Of a stretch of 64,000 nucleotides of DNA, positions 8,469-17,802 are shown one piece after another. The stretch is taken from positions 3,720,001 through 3,784,000 of the forward strand of contig NZ_LT670844.1 of NCBI RefSeq assembly GCF_900141755.1, in the 5' to 3' direction. How positions within the stretch are numbered: the first letter of the stretch is position 1; each line of letters starts with the position of its first letter. The translations under genes were made by a program, and so were the position numbers. Under the pieces are notes generated by a model. It did not search any database, was not told the origin of the DNA, and saw only the letters and a list, made by a program, of their open reading frames with translations. The stretch is from Bradyrhizobium lablabi (GTDB taxonomy: Bacteria > Pseudomonadota > Alphaproteobacteria > Rhizobiales > Xanthobacteraceae).

Positions 8469-10184
8469 CTAGCTCGCCGCCGGCAACACGGCTTCGGCTG
8501 CCGCGCCCCACGGCCGCTCCGAGGATGCAAGCCCGATCAGGCGGCCCTGGATGTAATCGCAGCCCCAGTCGCGCAGCAGACCAGCGGATTCCTCGTCCTG
8601 CACCCATTCGGCGACCGTCTTGATCTGCAGCCGCCGCGCCAGATCGATCAGCGTCTGCACGAAGGCGCGGTCATCCGCCGAGCGCGCGATGTTCTGCACG
8701 AAGGCGCCATCGATTTTCACGATATCGACGCCAAGCTTGCGCAAATTGCGGAACGAGGTGTAACCGGCGCCGAAATCGTCGATCGCGATCCGGCTGCCGA
8801 AATTTTTCAATCGCGTGACGAAGCCGCGCAAATCGTCGATATCCTGGATCGCCACGGTCTCGGTGATCTCGACGATCAGCCGCTCGGCGACGCCCGGATG
8901 CGCGCTCATCAGCGATTCGATCGACGACCACCAATCCGGATCCATCGTGGTCTCCGGTGAAATGTTGAGGGAAAGCTGCACGTTCGGCGCGTTCGCAAGC
9001 TCAGCCACCACAAGCTCGAGCACCCGGTGATCGACGAGCCTGATCAGGCCGAGTTTTTCCGCAACAGGGACGATGTCCGGCGCCAGCAGAACCTGGCCGT
9101 CGTCCTGCTCCATGCGGATCAGGCACTCGTAGAACGCGGTACTGCGCGAGCTTGCTTCCACCACCGGCTCGAACGCCATCACGATGCGGCGCTCGTTGAG
9201 CGCGGTGACGATCTCGTCGGTGACGCGGATATTGACGCGGCGCTGGGCGTCGCGCTCGACATTCGGGCGCCACAGCGAAAACGAGCCGGCGCGGCGGCGC
9301 TTTGCGCTATCGAGCGTTTCATGGGCGCGGTTGATCGCTTCATCCGCGCTGCGCGCGAAGCGCGGCATGCTGACCGCACCGATCGAGGCGGTCACCGAGA
9401 CCGGTCCGGATTTGGTCGGCACCACCTCGTCGCGAATGCCGGCCAGGAACCGCTCGGCGGCGACATTGATATCGTCCACCGTACAGTTCTTCAGGATCAG
9501 CCCGAATTTGTTGCCGGAGAAGCGCCCGAGCACGTCGCCGCCGCGCAGGCGGCCGCGGATCCGTTGCGCCACCTCGGAAATCACCGCGTCCGCGACATCG
9601 AAGCCGAACGCGTCGTTGATCCGCGCCAGATGATCGATGCCGATCAGCATGAAGGCGCAGGTCGAGCGGAAGCGGCTGGTCTCCTCGATCGCTTCAGCCA
9701 GCGACGCGACCAGATGGGTGCGGTTAAGCTCGCCGGTCAAGGGATCGTGCCGCGACAGTTTCAAGAGCTGCTCGTCGCGGGCGCGGCGTTCGTTGTTGAT
9801 GCGGACGATGCCTTGCGCGCGCACAGGCCTCCCGTCGGGGCCTGCGAACCAGCAGCCGGTTTCCTCGATCCAGAGTACGGGCACAGAGGTCGAGGTCCGC
9901 ACGCCATATTCGATGCGGTAGGGCGCGCCCCCGCCGCGTTGGGAGGGCTGCGATTGAACAAGCGCGTCGGTCCGGATCGAGCGCTCCGGCTCGATCAATT
10001 TTGCAAACTCCGCGCCGGTTTGCAGCGAGGAAGCCGGGATATCGGAAAACACCGCATTGGCGTGGGTGCTCCAGGTGATCGCGTCAGTCGCGATGTCCCA
10101 CACGAACGCCGCCTGGCCGAGCGAAGCCAGGATGGTCGAAGCTTTGGGCAGAGCGGCTGTCAAGATCGCCTCGTTTCGGGACAC
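8469..10184 (-). CDS. PAS-like/degenerate GGDEF/EAL protein, likely c-di-GMP phosphodiesterase
   Basis: A 571-residue cytoplasmic signalling protein. Residues about 15-130 resemble a PAS sensor, 140-300 a GGDEF domain and 320-565 an EAL domain. The GGDEF signature is replaced by SGNKF at 223-227, so cyclase activity is unlikely. The EAL domain reads ECLIR at 353-357. It keeps the expected metal and catalytic residues, Glu353, Asn407, Glu439, Asp469, Asp470, Lys490 and Glu526, so hydrolysis of cyclic di-GMP is plausible. No membrane segment is present. The degenerate GGDEF may bind GTP or act as a regulatory domain. It is monocistronic, between repeats. Confidence 0.88.
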   Translation of the reverse strand: MSRNEAILTAALPKASTILASLGQAAFVWDIATDAITWSTHANAVFSDIPASSLQTGAEFAKLIEPERSIRTDALVQSQPSQRGGGAPYRIEYGVRTSTSVPVLWIEETGCWFAGPDGRPVRAQGIVRINNERRARDEQLLKLSRHDPLTGELNRTHLVASLAEAIEETSRFRSTCAFMLIGIDHLARINDAFGFDVADAVISEVAQRIRGRLRGGDVLGRFSGNKFGLILKNCTVDDINVAAERFLAGIRDEVVPTKSGPVSVTASIGAVSMPRFARSADEAINRAHETLDSAKRRRAGSFSLWRPNVERDAQRRVNIRVTDEIVTALNERRIVMAFEPVVEASSRSTAFYECLIRMEQDDGQVLLAPDIVPVAEKLGLIRLVDHRVLELVVAELANAPNVQLSLNISPETTMDPDWWSSIESLMSAHPGVAERLIVEITETVAIQDIDDLRGFVTRLKNFGSRIAIDDFGAGYTSFRNLRKLGVDIVKIDGAFVQNIARSADDRAFVQTLIDLARRLQIKTVAEWVQDEESAGLLRDWGCDYIQGRLIGLASSERPWGAAAEAVLPAAS

Positions 10185-10233
10185 GGCCGGGTGATTCGGT
10201 CTTTAAGGATAGTGCCTGTTTTGCCCGGAACCA

Positions 10234-10282
10234 GCGCGTATTCCGCAAAAGTGGCCACCGGTTTTGCGATCAGAATACGCGC
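10234..10282. repeat. Inverted repeat with GCGCGTATTC / GAATACGCGC ends, short form
   Basis: The same ends and inner CGCAAAA and CACCGGTTTTGCGATC blocks as at 2888-2976, but with a much shorter centre. It lies upstream of the GGDEF/EAL gene. Confidence 0.8.
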
Positions 10283-10468
10283 AAACGATTAAGGGAGAAC
10301 ATTTTCCGTAGGAAAATGCTCTCCACGAAGTTGATTAATATTCTGCAAACCATGTTGATCGCGCGGGCGGGAACGAAACGGGGAGGATCGGCATAGCTCT
10401 TGCGAGGATGGAATCGAAGCGGGCGCGACGTCCCAAAACGCGACAGTTCAGCCGGATTTCGATTTGCG

Positions 10469-10759
10469 ATGCCAGACACCGATCGACCAGGCACGATAGA
10501 GGACAGCGTCCTCGCGGATGCCAAGCCTCCTTGCGTCGCGCTGATGCCGATGGCGGAGCCGGCACCATGGACCCGAACCGCTCGGCTCTGGCGGTCCCGG
10601 CCCGATTCGATCTTCATCACCCATTTGATCGCGACCGCCGAGCAGGTCCCGCAGACGCGCAATCTGCGGCGGGCGACGCCGGCCGACGCGCAGACCGCCT
10701 ACGGCGCGACCCAGCAGCCGATCCGGCGCGCCGGTATCCGGACGCGGCAAATCATCTGA
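10469..10759 (+). CDS. Conserved hypothetical protein
   Basis: I recognise this 96-residue frame only as resembling small hypothetical proteins in Bradyrhizobium. The segment RPDSIFITHLIATAEQVPQT and a basic end, AGIRTRQII, recur in that type. There is no signal peptide, membrane helix or named domain. The ATG at 10469 is preferred over one at 10400 because the family-like sequence begins there. A second frame one base out of register (10408-10767) is equally open, so the coding call rests on resemblance alone. It ends 22 bases before the tandem array. Confidence 0.5.
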   Translation: MPDTDRPGTIEDSVLADAKPPCVALMPMAEPAPWTRTARLWRSRPDSIFITHLIATAEQVPQTRNLRRATPADAQTAYGATQQPIRRAGIRTRQII

Positions 10760-10781
10760 TTTTCTAGTGCGGGGGCTTCAT

Positions 10782-11760
10782 CCTTCGAGACGCGGCCAAG
10801 AGGCCGCTCCTCAGGATGAGGCCTTCGAGACGCGGCCAAGAGGCCGCTCCTCAGGATGAGGCCTTCGAGACGCGGCCAAGAGGCCGCTCCTCAGGATGAG
10901 GCCTTCGAGACGCGGCCAAGAGGCCGCTCCTCAGGATGAGGCCTTCGAGACGCGGCCAAGAGGCCGCTCCTCAGGATGAGGTCTTCGAGACGCGGCCAAG
11001 AGGCCGCTCCTCAGGATGAGGTCTTCGAGACGCGGCCAAGAGGCCGCTCCTCAGGATGAGGCCTTCGAGACGCGGCCAAGAGGCCGCTCCTCAGGATGAG
11101 GTCTTCGAGACGCGGCCAAGAGGCCGCTCCTCAGGATGAGGTCTTCGAGACGCGGCCAAGAGGCCGCTCCTCAGGATGAGGCCTTCGAGACGCGGCCAAG
11201 AGGCCGCTCCTCAGGATGAGGCCTTCGAGACGCGGCCAAGAGGCCGCTCCTCAGGATGAGGCCTTCGAGACGCGGCCAAGAGGCCGCTCCTCAGGATGAG
11301 GCCTTCGAGACGCGGCCAAGAGGCCGCTCCTCAGGATGAGGCCTTCGAGACGCGGCCAAGAGGCCGCTCCTCAGGATGAGGTCTTCGAGACGCGGCCAAG
11401 AGGCCGCTCCTCAGGATGAGGCCTTCGAGACGCGGCCAAGAGGCCGCTCCTCAGGATGAGGTCTTCGAGACGCGGCCAAGAGGCCGCTCCTCAGGATGAG
11501 GTCTTCGAGACGCGGCCAAGAGGCCGCTCCTCAGGATGAGGTCTTCGAGACGCGGCCAAGAGGCCGCTCCTCAGGATGAGGTCTTCGAGACGCGGCCAAG
11601 AGGCCGCTCCTCAGGATGAGGTCTTCGAGACGCGGCCAAGAGGCCGCTCCTCAGGATGAGGCCTTCGAGACGCGGCCAAGAGGCCGCTCCTCAGGATGAG
11701 GCCTTCGAGACCCTCATGGTGAGGAGCGCGGCAGAGCCGCGCGTCTCGAACCACGAGGCC
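10782..11760. repeat. Tandem array of 23 units of 40 bp, plus the closing arm of a palindromic repeat
   Basis: Twenty-three head-to-tail 40-bp units run from 10782 to 11701. They are identical except at one position, the base after GAGG, which is C or T. Each unit contains two hairpins, GCGGCC-AAGA-GGCCGC and CCTCA-GGA-TGAGG. After a partial 24th unit, the sequence continues to 11760 as the other arm of the repeat family (CCTCATGGTGAGGAGCGCGG, then CGCGTCTCGAACCACGAGG). Single-copy relatives are at 19495, 42904, 43816 and 53377. The unit carries TGA on both strands and 40 is not a multiple of three, so no frame stays open. There are no spacers, so it is not a CRISPR. Confidence 0.97.
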
Positions 11761-11770
11761 ACGGCTGTTG

Positions 11771-12391
11771 CTAGCGCGGCGGCGTGTCCGGTGCGGACGG
11801 CGCGCCGTTGCCGGGCTGCAACTCCGGAGAGGCGACCACCGGCGAGGGCGCGGCGGATGCGGCGTCCGCAGGAGTAACTTTCGGCTGGATGGGTTCGACC
11901 GGCGCGGGTGCAGGCGCCGGAGCCGCCACCGGAGCCGATGGCTTCGGCACCGGCTCGAACTGAGGCTCGGGCGCCTCCATCGGCACCCTTGCCGCGCGCC
12001 CGGAGACCGCCGGTGCCATGCCGCGCCGCGCGCGCAACGTGATGCCGGAGAGGAAATCCGCCATCGCCAGCAATGCCAGCAGGAAATAGGTCGAGGTGCC
12101 GAACCGCGGCCACAGCACAAACTCCGCCGCCGCAGCCCCGAATATGATCAGCGACAACAGATGGTCGGTGAGAAATTTCGCGCCGGGACGCGCGCCCTTG
12201 ATGATTTCGAACAACAGCAACACGATGCCGAGCGCCAGCAGCATGTCGGACAATGTCACCGGCCATTCGGTGCCCGACATCAAGGTCAGCTTCAGCACCG
12301 GATCGGCCAATGAGACGCTGGGCATCAAAAAGACGATGATGTTGTAGATCGCGAGCGGGATCAGAAGCAGCGGGAAACCGACCATGGACAT
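11771..12391 (-). CDS. Conserved membrane protein with Pro/Ala-rich tail
   Basis: A 206-residue protein of unknown function. The first 130 residues contain about four hydrophobic helices, including GFPLLLIPLAIYNIIVFL, LSDMLLALGIVLLLFEIIKG and LLSLIIFGAAAAEFVLW. The C-terminal 70 residues are a low-complexity Pro/Ala/Val tail. The ATG at 12391 is chosen because GAAGG lies eight bases upstream. A TTG seven codons earlier is possible. The 3' end lies 10 bases from the tandem repeat array, which therefore sits directly in its downstream region. rpmF follows upstream on the same strand. Confidence 0.75.
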   Translation of the reverse strand: MSMVGFPLLLIPLAIYNIIVFLMPSVSLADPVLKLTLMSGTEWPVTLSDMLLALGIVLLLFEIIKGARPGAKFLTDHLLSLIIFGAAAAEFVLWPRFGTSTYFLLALLAMADFLSGITLRARRGMAPAVSGRAARVPMEAPEPQFEPVPKPSAPVAAPAPAPAPVEPIQPKVTPADAASAAPSPVVASPELQPGNGAPSAPDTPPR

Positions 12392-12532
12392 CGGCGAGGC
12401 CTTCTTTTTCAAGCAAGAACCAAGGCGCTTTTAGACGGCCCCTTGGTTACACCGCAGGAAGCCGTCTTACCTCACTCGTTGGCCGAATTCAGGCAGGCAT
12501 TGCCGATCGTGCCTTTCGGCCTCGTATCCCGC

Positions 12533-12718
12533 TCAGGATTCCTTCTTGGCCTTCAGGACCTGACGGCCCTTGTACATGCCGGTCTTCAGATCGAGGTGAT
12601 GCGGGCGGCGCAATTCGCCGGAATCCTTGTCCTCGGCATAGGTCGGCTTCTTCAAGGCGTCTGCCGAGCGGCGCATGCCACGCCGCGACGGCGATGTTTT
12701 TCTTCTGGGAACGGCCAT
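12533..12718 (-). CDS. rpmF: Large ribosomal subunit protein bL32
   Basis: A structural protein of the 50S subunit. The 61-residue sequence starts [20 protein letters not shown], the diagnostic L32 N terminus, and continues with [20 protein letters not shown]. The zinc-ribbon cysteines of some bacterial L32 proteins are absent, as is usual in alphaproteobacteria. The frame extends upstream to 12877, but the ATG at 12718 is correct by homology and has GAGGAC upstream. It lies downstream of mtgA on the same strand, separated by 155 bases. Confidence 0.96.
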   Translation of the reverse strand: MAVPRRKTSPSRRGMRRSADALKKPTYAEDKDSGELRRPHHLDLKTGMYKGRQVLKAKKES

Positions 12719-12873
12719 AACAGGTCCTCTAGGGGTGTTTCGGTAAGGCATCGTCCGAAAATGGACGGCGGACGCGCTTTTGGCGCGGGCTCTGATGCCG
12801 ATAAGGCCGCGCTTATAGAGGATGGACACTCGCAAAGCTAGGGTGGCCGGCGCCCAAAACGGCCCAAATTGGC

Positions 12874-13551
12874 TCAAAAAGCGCGATTTTCACTCCAGCA
12901 CCGTTGCAATTCGGAAGCCTGCGCCCGCGCCATATAGGTTCCGGCCAGACGCCGCACCCCGGGGCCGGGATTGCGGGCGCTGCGCTTGACCGGATTGGGC
13001 AGGATGGCCGCCAGCAGCGCCGCCTCGCGCGGCGACAGCGCGGACGCCGGATGCCCGAACGCGTAGGTCGCGCCGGATTGGGCGCCGAACTGGCCGGAGG
13101 GGCCAAGCTCGGCGATATTGAGATAGATTTCGAGGATCCGCGGCTTCGGCAACACCCGGTCGATCCACAGCGCCAGCGGCAGCTCGAGCGCTTTGCGGAC
13201 CACGCTGCGGCCCGGCCACAGAAACAGGTTTTTCGCCACCTGCTGGGTGATGGTCGAGCCGCCCCGCCTCACCTCGCCCTCCTCCGCATCGTCGATCACC
13301 TCGTGCAGCGCATCCCAGTCGATGCCGTGATGGCTGCAGAATTTGGCGTCCTCGGCTGCGACCACCGAGCGCGGCAGCGACGGCGACATCGCCGCAAGAT
13401 CGATCCATTGCCGCGACACGGAAGCACCCGTCAGCGTGCGCCAGGCCATCAGGGCCGAGACCGGATGGCCGGTGCGATAGAACGGTGTCAGGAGATAGGG
13501 CACCAGCAGCGCGACCAGCAAAATCAGCAGCAACGTTCGGACAATGCGCAA
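12874..13551 (-). CDS. mtgA: Monofunctional biosynthetic peptidoglycan transglycosylase
   Basis: Polymerises lipid II into glycan strands at the outer face of the inner membrane. It has 225 residues. An N-terminal helix (residues about 4-23) anchors it. The GT51 domain follows, with the catalytic Glu in [17 protein letters not shown], the second motif [20 protein letters not shown], and a later [11 protein letters not shown] motif. There is no transpeptidase domain, which separates it from PBP1A at 56521. The start at 13551 gives the expected length. It lies in a conserved order with rpmF. Confidence 0.95.
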   Translation of the reverse strand: MRIVRTLLLILLVALLVPYLLTPFYRTGHPVSALMAWRTLTGASVSRQWIDLAAMSPSLPRSVVAAEDAKFCSHHGIDWDALHEVIDDAEEGEVRRGGSTITQQVAKNLFLWPGRSVVRKALELPLALWIDRVLPKPRILEIYLNIAELGPSGQFGAQSGATYAFGHPASALSPREAALLAAILPNPVKRSARNPGPGVRRLAGTYMARAQASELQRCWSENRAF

Positions 13552-13749
13552 ATGATTATTTCTGGTTTTGGAAAACCGCCGATGGGGTCGATGAAAGGGC
13601 CGGGCCTAAAATGACGTGTTCATCATAATTCCTTACTTTTCCAGCGCTTTTAAGGCGCCGTGATCCCCCTCACGCAATTGACGAAGCCGGTGCCATAAAG
13701 GATTGTCCGGCCAAATTGGCCTCTCCAATTTGCCGTGGAGCTTTGTTTG

Positions 13750-14673
13750 ATGACTGCGACTGCATTAACCGATTTTACCAAGCGGCTGGACCAGACCGCG
13801 GAGGATACCGAGGCGCTGTTGGGCCGGCTGTTATCCGACGCATTGCTGCCGGACGAGATCGCGCGGCCGAAGCGGCTGATGGACGCCATGCGTTATTCGA
13901 GCCTCAACGGCGGAAAACGGCTGCGGCCGTTTCTGGTGGTGGAAAGCTCGGCCGTGTTCGGCGTGCCGCGCCAGGCCGCACTTCTAGCCGGTGCCGCGCT
14001 CGAATGCATCCACTGCTATTCGCTGGTGCATGACGATTTGCCGGCGATGGACAACAGCGATTTGCGCCGCGGCCGCCCCACGCTGCACAAGCAGACCGAC
14101 GACGCCACCGCGATCCTCGCCGGCGATGGGTTATTGACGCTCGCTTTCGACATCATCACGCGAGACGAGATCCACGAAAACCCGACCGTACGGCTTCTCC
14201 TGACCCGCGCGCTGGCGCGGGCCTCGGGCATTGGCGGCATGGTCGGCGGCCAGATGCTGGATCTTGCCGGAGAGGGCCGGTTCGGCGACCGCGAGCCGGT
14301 CGACGTCGCCCGGCTGCAGCAGATGAAGACCGGCGCGCTGTTGCGCTTTGGCTGCATCGCCGGCGCGATCCTCGGTCAATCCACGAAAGAACAATATCAG
14401 GCGCTCGACGATTACGGCCGCGCGCTCGGCGAAGCCTTCCAGATCGCCGATGATTTGCTCGACGTCGAGGGCGATGCTACCGCGCTCGGCAAGAACACCG
14501 GCCAGGACGCAGTGCTGGGCAAAACCACGTTTGTCACTCAACTAGGAATCGAGGGCGCCAAACAGCGTGTCCGTGATCTCCTCGGCAAAGCGGATTCCGC
14601 GCTTTCGATCTTCGGCGCCAAGGGCGAGGTGCTGCGGGCGGCCGCGCGGTTTGTCGCCGACCGCAAGAATTGA
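13750..14673 (+). CDS. ispA: Polyprenyl synthetase, farnesyl diphosphate synthase type
   Basis: Condenses isopentenyl diphosphate with allylic diphosphates to give farnesyl diphosphate for quinones, hopanoids and undecaprenyl carriers. The 307-residue all-helical enzyme has GGKRLRPFLV, the first aspartate-rich motif in LVHDDLPAMD and the second in QIADDLLDVEGD. Short-chain FPP synthases have the two-residue insert in the first motif seen here. The ATG at 13750 is preferred because GGAG lies nine bases upstream. A GTG at 13735 overlaps that site. It is followed at once by the DUF1345 gene. Confidence 0.93.
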   Translation: MTATALTDFTKRLDQTAEDTEALLGRLLSDALLPDEIARPKRLMDAMRYSSLNGGKRLRPFLVVESSAVFGVPRQAALLAGAALECIHCYSLVHDDLPAMDNSDLRRGRPTLHKQTDDATAILAGDGLLTLAFDIITRDEIHENPTVRLLLTRALARASGIGGMVGGQMLDLAGEGRFGDREPVDVARLQQMKTGALLRFGCIAGAILGQSTKEQYQALDDYGRALGEAFQIADDLLDVEGDATALGKNTGQDAVLGKTTFVTQLGIEGAKQRVRDLLGKADSALSIFGAKGEVLRAAARFVADRKN

Positions 14674-14681
14674 AGACGCCG

Positions 14682-15377
14682 ATGCCGATAGCGGACAAGG
14701 AGACCCCCGACCGTCGCCTTGTCCGCTTCCGGAAAATGTCCAAGCCGCTGCGCTTGATCTATGCGCGGCCGCGCACGTTCATAGCGATGGTGACGGGGTT
14801 TGCGGCGTTCTTCGTGCTGCCGGAGGCCTCGCTGCGCCTGGTGACGCGGCTTTTGATCGCCTGGGACATCTTCGTCGCGCTGTATCTGGCTCTGGTCTAT
14901 TTCATGATGTATCGCAGCGGGCTGCGGCTTATCCGGCGCAACGCGGTGCTGCAGGACGACGGCCGCTTCCTGATCCCGGTGATGACCGTGCTCGGCGCGT
15001 TCGCCAGTATCGCCGCGATCGTGTTCGAGCTCGCCGGCACCCATCGCAGCGCGCCGGGACTGTTGCTCGCGACCGGCACCATCGCGCTGTCCTGGGGCGC
15101 CGTGCACACGGCCTTCGCGCTGCATTACGCCCATGATTATTACCGCGGCGCCAAGCCCGGCGGCCTGCAGTTTCCGAGTGGCGACGTCCAGGATCACGCC
15201 GACTACTGGGATTTTGTGTATTTCTCGTTCGTGATCGGCATGACCGCGCAGGTCTCCGACGTCGGCATCACCGACAAGACCATCCGCCGCACCGCCACCG
15301 TGCACGGCATCATCTCGTTTGTCTTCAATACCGCGCTAGTGGCGCTGATGGTGAATATCGCCGCGAGTGCGATTTGA
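14682..15377 (+). CDS. DUF1345 domain-containing membrane protein
   Basis: A 231-residue integral membrane protein with about five or six helices. The segments WDIFVALYLALVYFMMY, GALSWGAV-like IALSWGAVHTAFALHYAH, and the conserved DYWDFVYFSFVIGMTAQVSDV stretch mark DUF1345. The function is unknown. The ATG at 14682 is used. A TTG at 14670 overlaps the ispA stop by four bases and would also be possible. The tight spacing means it is cotranscribed with ispA. It is followed by palindromic repeats. Confidence 0.87.
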   Translation: MPIADKETPDRRLVRFRKMSKPLRLIYARPRTFIAMVTGFAAFFVLPEASLRLVTRLLIAWDIFVALYLALVYFMMYRSGLRLIRRNAVLQDDGRFLIPVMTVLGAFASIAAIVFELAGTHRSAPGLLLATGTIALSWGAVHTAFALHYAHDYYRGAKPGGLQFPSGDVQDHADYWDFVYFSFVIGMTAQVSDVGITDKTIRRTATVHGIISFVFNTALVALMVNIAASAI

Positions 15378-15399
15378 TTTTCGTGCTGACGCCCCAGCC

Positions 15400-15628
15400 G
15401 TCATTGCGAGCCAACGGGTCGGCGCGAAGCGCCGCCCGATGACAGGCTCCGCGAAGCAATCCATTTTCACCGCTCGAACGAAGCTGGATTGCTTCGTCGC
15501 TTCGCTCCTCGCAATGACGTTGAGAGAGCTGAGCCACCATCGCGGGGACGTCATTCCGGGGCGATGCGAAGCATCGAACCCGGAATCTCGAGATTCCGGG
15601 TTCACGCTTCGCGTGCCCCGGAATGACA
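15400..15628. repeat. Two adjacent palindromic repeats
   Basis: The first (15400-15519) has GTCATTGCGAG and CTCGCAATGAC ends with an internal GCAATCCA / TGGATTGC pair. The second (15548-15628) has GTCATTCCGGGG and CCCCGGAATGAC ends. They fill the gap between convergent DUF1345 and caspase-like genes. Confidence 0.85.
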
Positions 15629-15629
15629 G

Positions 15630-17462
15630 CTATCTGCAAATCTGCACATTGCCGCCGCCGCCTTCATACGGCCCGCCCTGCGCGGTCGTTCGGTATTCGA
15701 GGTGACATCCCCGGTCGACCGGACGGCAGCCGCCGCGGTCGCACACGATCTGGCCGGAGGACGCCTGCGATCGGGCCGCGCCGGCTTGTGGCTTCGGCCG
15801 CTCCCGCGCCGCGCGATCGGGGCGATCGTTGGAATCGCGGCTCGCAACCGGCGTCTTGGCGCGCCGCTTCTCGCATTCATTGTCGTCATTGAGGAACGAG
15901 CCATCGGCGCAGACGATCTTGCTGCAATGGTCGCCGTCGGCCCTAAAGCCGTGATCGCAAACCAGTGGGCAGACCCGCGCTGGCTTTAGCTTGATCGCGT
16001 CGAGCGCGTCCGTGGAAGCGACTTTCACGTCGAATTTGGTGCCGGCGTAGCGGTTGAACAGGCTCAGCGAACGCTGCGACGCCGCGTTCCATTGGCCGTC
16101 GGTCTCGCTGGTGAGGCAGCCCACGCGGCGGAGCTCCGCCTGCACCGATTTTGTCACGTCGGGCTGCGATGGAGTCAGGGATGCGAGGTTGGTCGCTTTC
16201 TCATCCGGGGCCTTCTGAGCAGCCGCAGGCGGAGCAGATGTGGTCCTGTCGGCGGGAGCGTTATCTGCGACAACAGCCGTGCCGGGAGCCTTGTCGGCGC
16301 GCTTGCGCTCGGCATCGGCGGCCTGCTCCACCGCGGCCTGTTTTGCCTTCTCGGCGGCAATCCGGGCCTGCTCGGCGGCCTTGGCGTCGGCGTCGGCCTT
16401 CGCCTGCTGCGATGCCTGCGCGCCCGCTGCGGCAAGCCGCGCCCGCTCCTGCTCGGCCAGTCGCGCCTTTTCGATCGCCGCCGCATGCGCTTCCTCGGCG
16501 GCAATCTTGTCGAGCTGGATCTTGGCAAGGTTCGCGTAAAAGCCGTCCGGATGCTGGGCGAGGAAGGCGTTCATCGCGTCCATGTTGCCGATCTGCAGCG
16601 CCAGCTCGTAATCGCGGCGAACCTCCGCCTGCGGACTAAGCGCCGGTGCGGCGGGCGCAGCGGCAGATGGCAAGATCTTGGCCGGCACCAGCGGCACGTC
16701 GTTGCCGCCGAGCGAGCCATAGACAAACGGCTCCTGCCGGTTGCCGGTCACCTTCAGCACGTCGTCGCGGACGAAGCCAAACGCCTTGCGCACATCGAGC
16801 CCCGGCGTCGTGATGTGTTTTGCCAGTGCGATGGTGAATGGGCTGTTCTTCGCATCGCCATCCATTGCGGTCGAACCGGCCTTGGCGGAATAGGCGATCA
16901 GCGTGTTCGGACTGGTCGGCTCGATTTGCGCAAGACCGCGTCCGATCGAACGCAAGGCCACGGTCTTCTTCATGCTCTTGGCAAACGGATTGTCGCGGCA
17001 GGCGTCGAGGATGACGAGCCGAAGCTGTTTTGCGGGTTCGGCGGCCACCAGGATGCGATCCAGCGACAAGGCCTCGTCGAAAACATCGGTGTCGCGCTCG
17101 AGCTTTGCGTCCACCGGAATCAGATAATTGGTGCCGTCGACCTCCATGCCGTGGCCGGCATAATAGATCACCGCGATATCGGCATCGCGCGCGCTGTCGG
17201 CAAAGTCGCGCAGCGCGCGGCGCATCTCGAGCGCCGGCATATCGTGGCGGGAATCGACGACATCGAAACCGGCCTCCTTCAGCGTCGCCGCGATCAGGGC
17301 GCCGTCATTGGCCGGATTGGAAAGCTGCGGCACGTTCTGGTAGGCGGAATTCGCCAGCACCAGCGCCACCCGCTTCTCGGCGTGCGCCGGCTCGCACAAC
17401 AGCAACAGCGCCGCGGCAAGCAAAAATCCCGGCCATTTTAGAAATCCAGGCGATTTCATCAT
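15630..17462 (-). CDS. Secreted caspase-family (C14) peptidase
   Basis: A 610-residue exported protein. The signal peptide ends at the AHA site near residue 28. Residues 29-265 form a caspase-fold domain with the catalytic His104 in YYAGHGMEVDG and Cys155 in LDACRDNPF. Residues about 285-400 are a helical Ala/Lys/Gln-rich stretch, probably a coiled coil. The C terminus (about 440-610) is cysteine-containing and ends with an RGGCRPV and GGGGNVQICR region that may be disulfide-bonded. GGAGG precedes the start. ATG codons at 17462 and 17459 are both usable. The substrates and role are unknown. Confidence 0.88.
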   Translation of the reverse strand: MMKSPGFLKWPGFLLAAALLLLCEPAHAEKRVALVLANSAYQNVPQLSNPANDGALIAATLKEAGFDVVDSRHDMPALEMRRALRDFADSARDADIAVIYYAGHGMEVDGTNYLIPVDAKLERDTDVFDEALSLDRILVAAEPAKQLRLVILDACRDNPFAKSMKKTVALRSIGRGLAQIEPTSPNTLIAYSAKAGSTAMDGDAKNSPFTIALAKHITTPGLDVRKAFGFVRDDVLKVTGNRQEPFVYGSLGGNDVPLVPAKILPSAAAPAAPALSPQAEVRRDYELALQIGNMDAMNAFLAQHPDGFYANLAKIQLDKIAAEEAHAAAIEKARLAEQERARLAAAGAQASQQAKADADAKAAEQARIAAEKAKQAAVEQAADAERKRADKAPGTAVVADNAPADRTTSAPPAAAQKAPDEKATNLASLTPSQPDVTKSVQAELRRVGCLTSETDGQWNAASQRSLSLFNRYAGTKFDVKVASTDALDAIKLKPARVCPLVCDHGFRADGDHCSKIVCADGSFLNDDNECEKRRAKTPVASRDSNDRPDRAARERPKPQAGAARSQASSGQIVCDRGGCRPVDRGCHLEYRTTAQGGPYEGGGGNVQICR

Positions 17463-17659
17463 GACGCCTCCGGAACTACGAGCCGTTTTAGCACAGGAGC
17501 ATGCTTACCAGAAGTCTGCGGCCGGCCCTTGTGAGGCAGATCACGAAAGCGGGCCGAGTTCGGCGGGCAGGGGATAAAACTTCTCTCTCGCTAGTCGCGT
17601 GCGCGCGCCAAGGGTTCGGACTTTTGCAATCACGTTTTTTGCGATCGGCCGCCAAATCG

Positions 17660-17771
17660 TAGGGTGGGTTAGCGTCCGCCGTAGCTCGAAGAGCGAAGGC
17701 GGAAGCGTAACCCACCATCTCTCCGCCACGTCGGCGGAGCGGCGGGTTACGCTACGCTAACCCGCCCTACA
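17660..17771. repeat. Palindromic intergenic repeat, GTAGGGTGGGTTAG family
   Basis: GTAGGGTGGGTTAGCG at the left and CGCTAACCCGCCCTAC at the right are near-complementary, with GCGTAACCCACC and GCGGGTTACGCT inside. A second copy is at 23196-23307. Confidence 0.85.
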
Positions 17772-17802
17772 AATCTGCCCGACGGGCAAATCAGCAAAAA
17801 CC

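Noticed and set aside
10782..11701. Repeat protein encoded by the tandem array
   Set aside because: Each 40-bp unit has TGA on both strands and the length is not divisible by three, so every frame stops every 120 bases.
10782..11760. CRISPR array
   Set aside because: Units are directly adjacent with no variable spacers, and no cas genes are present.
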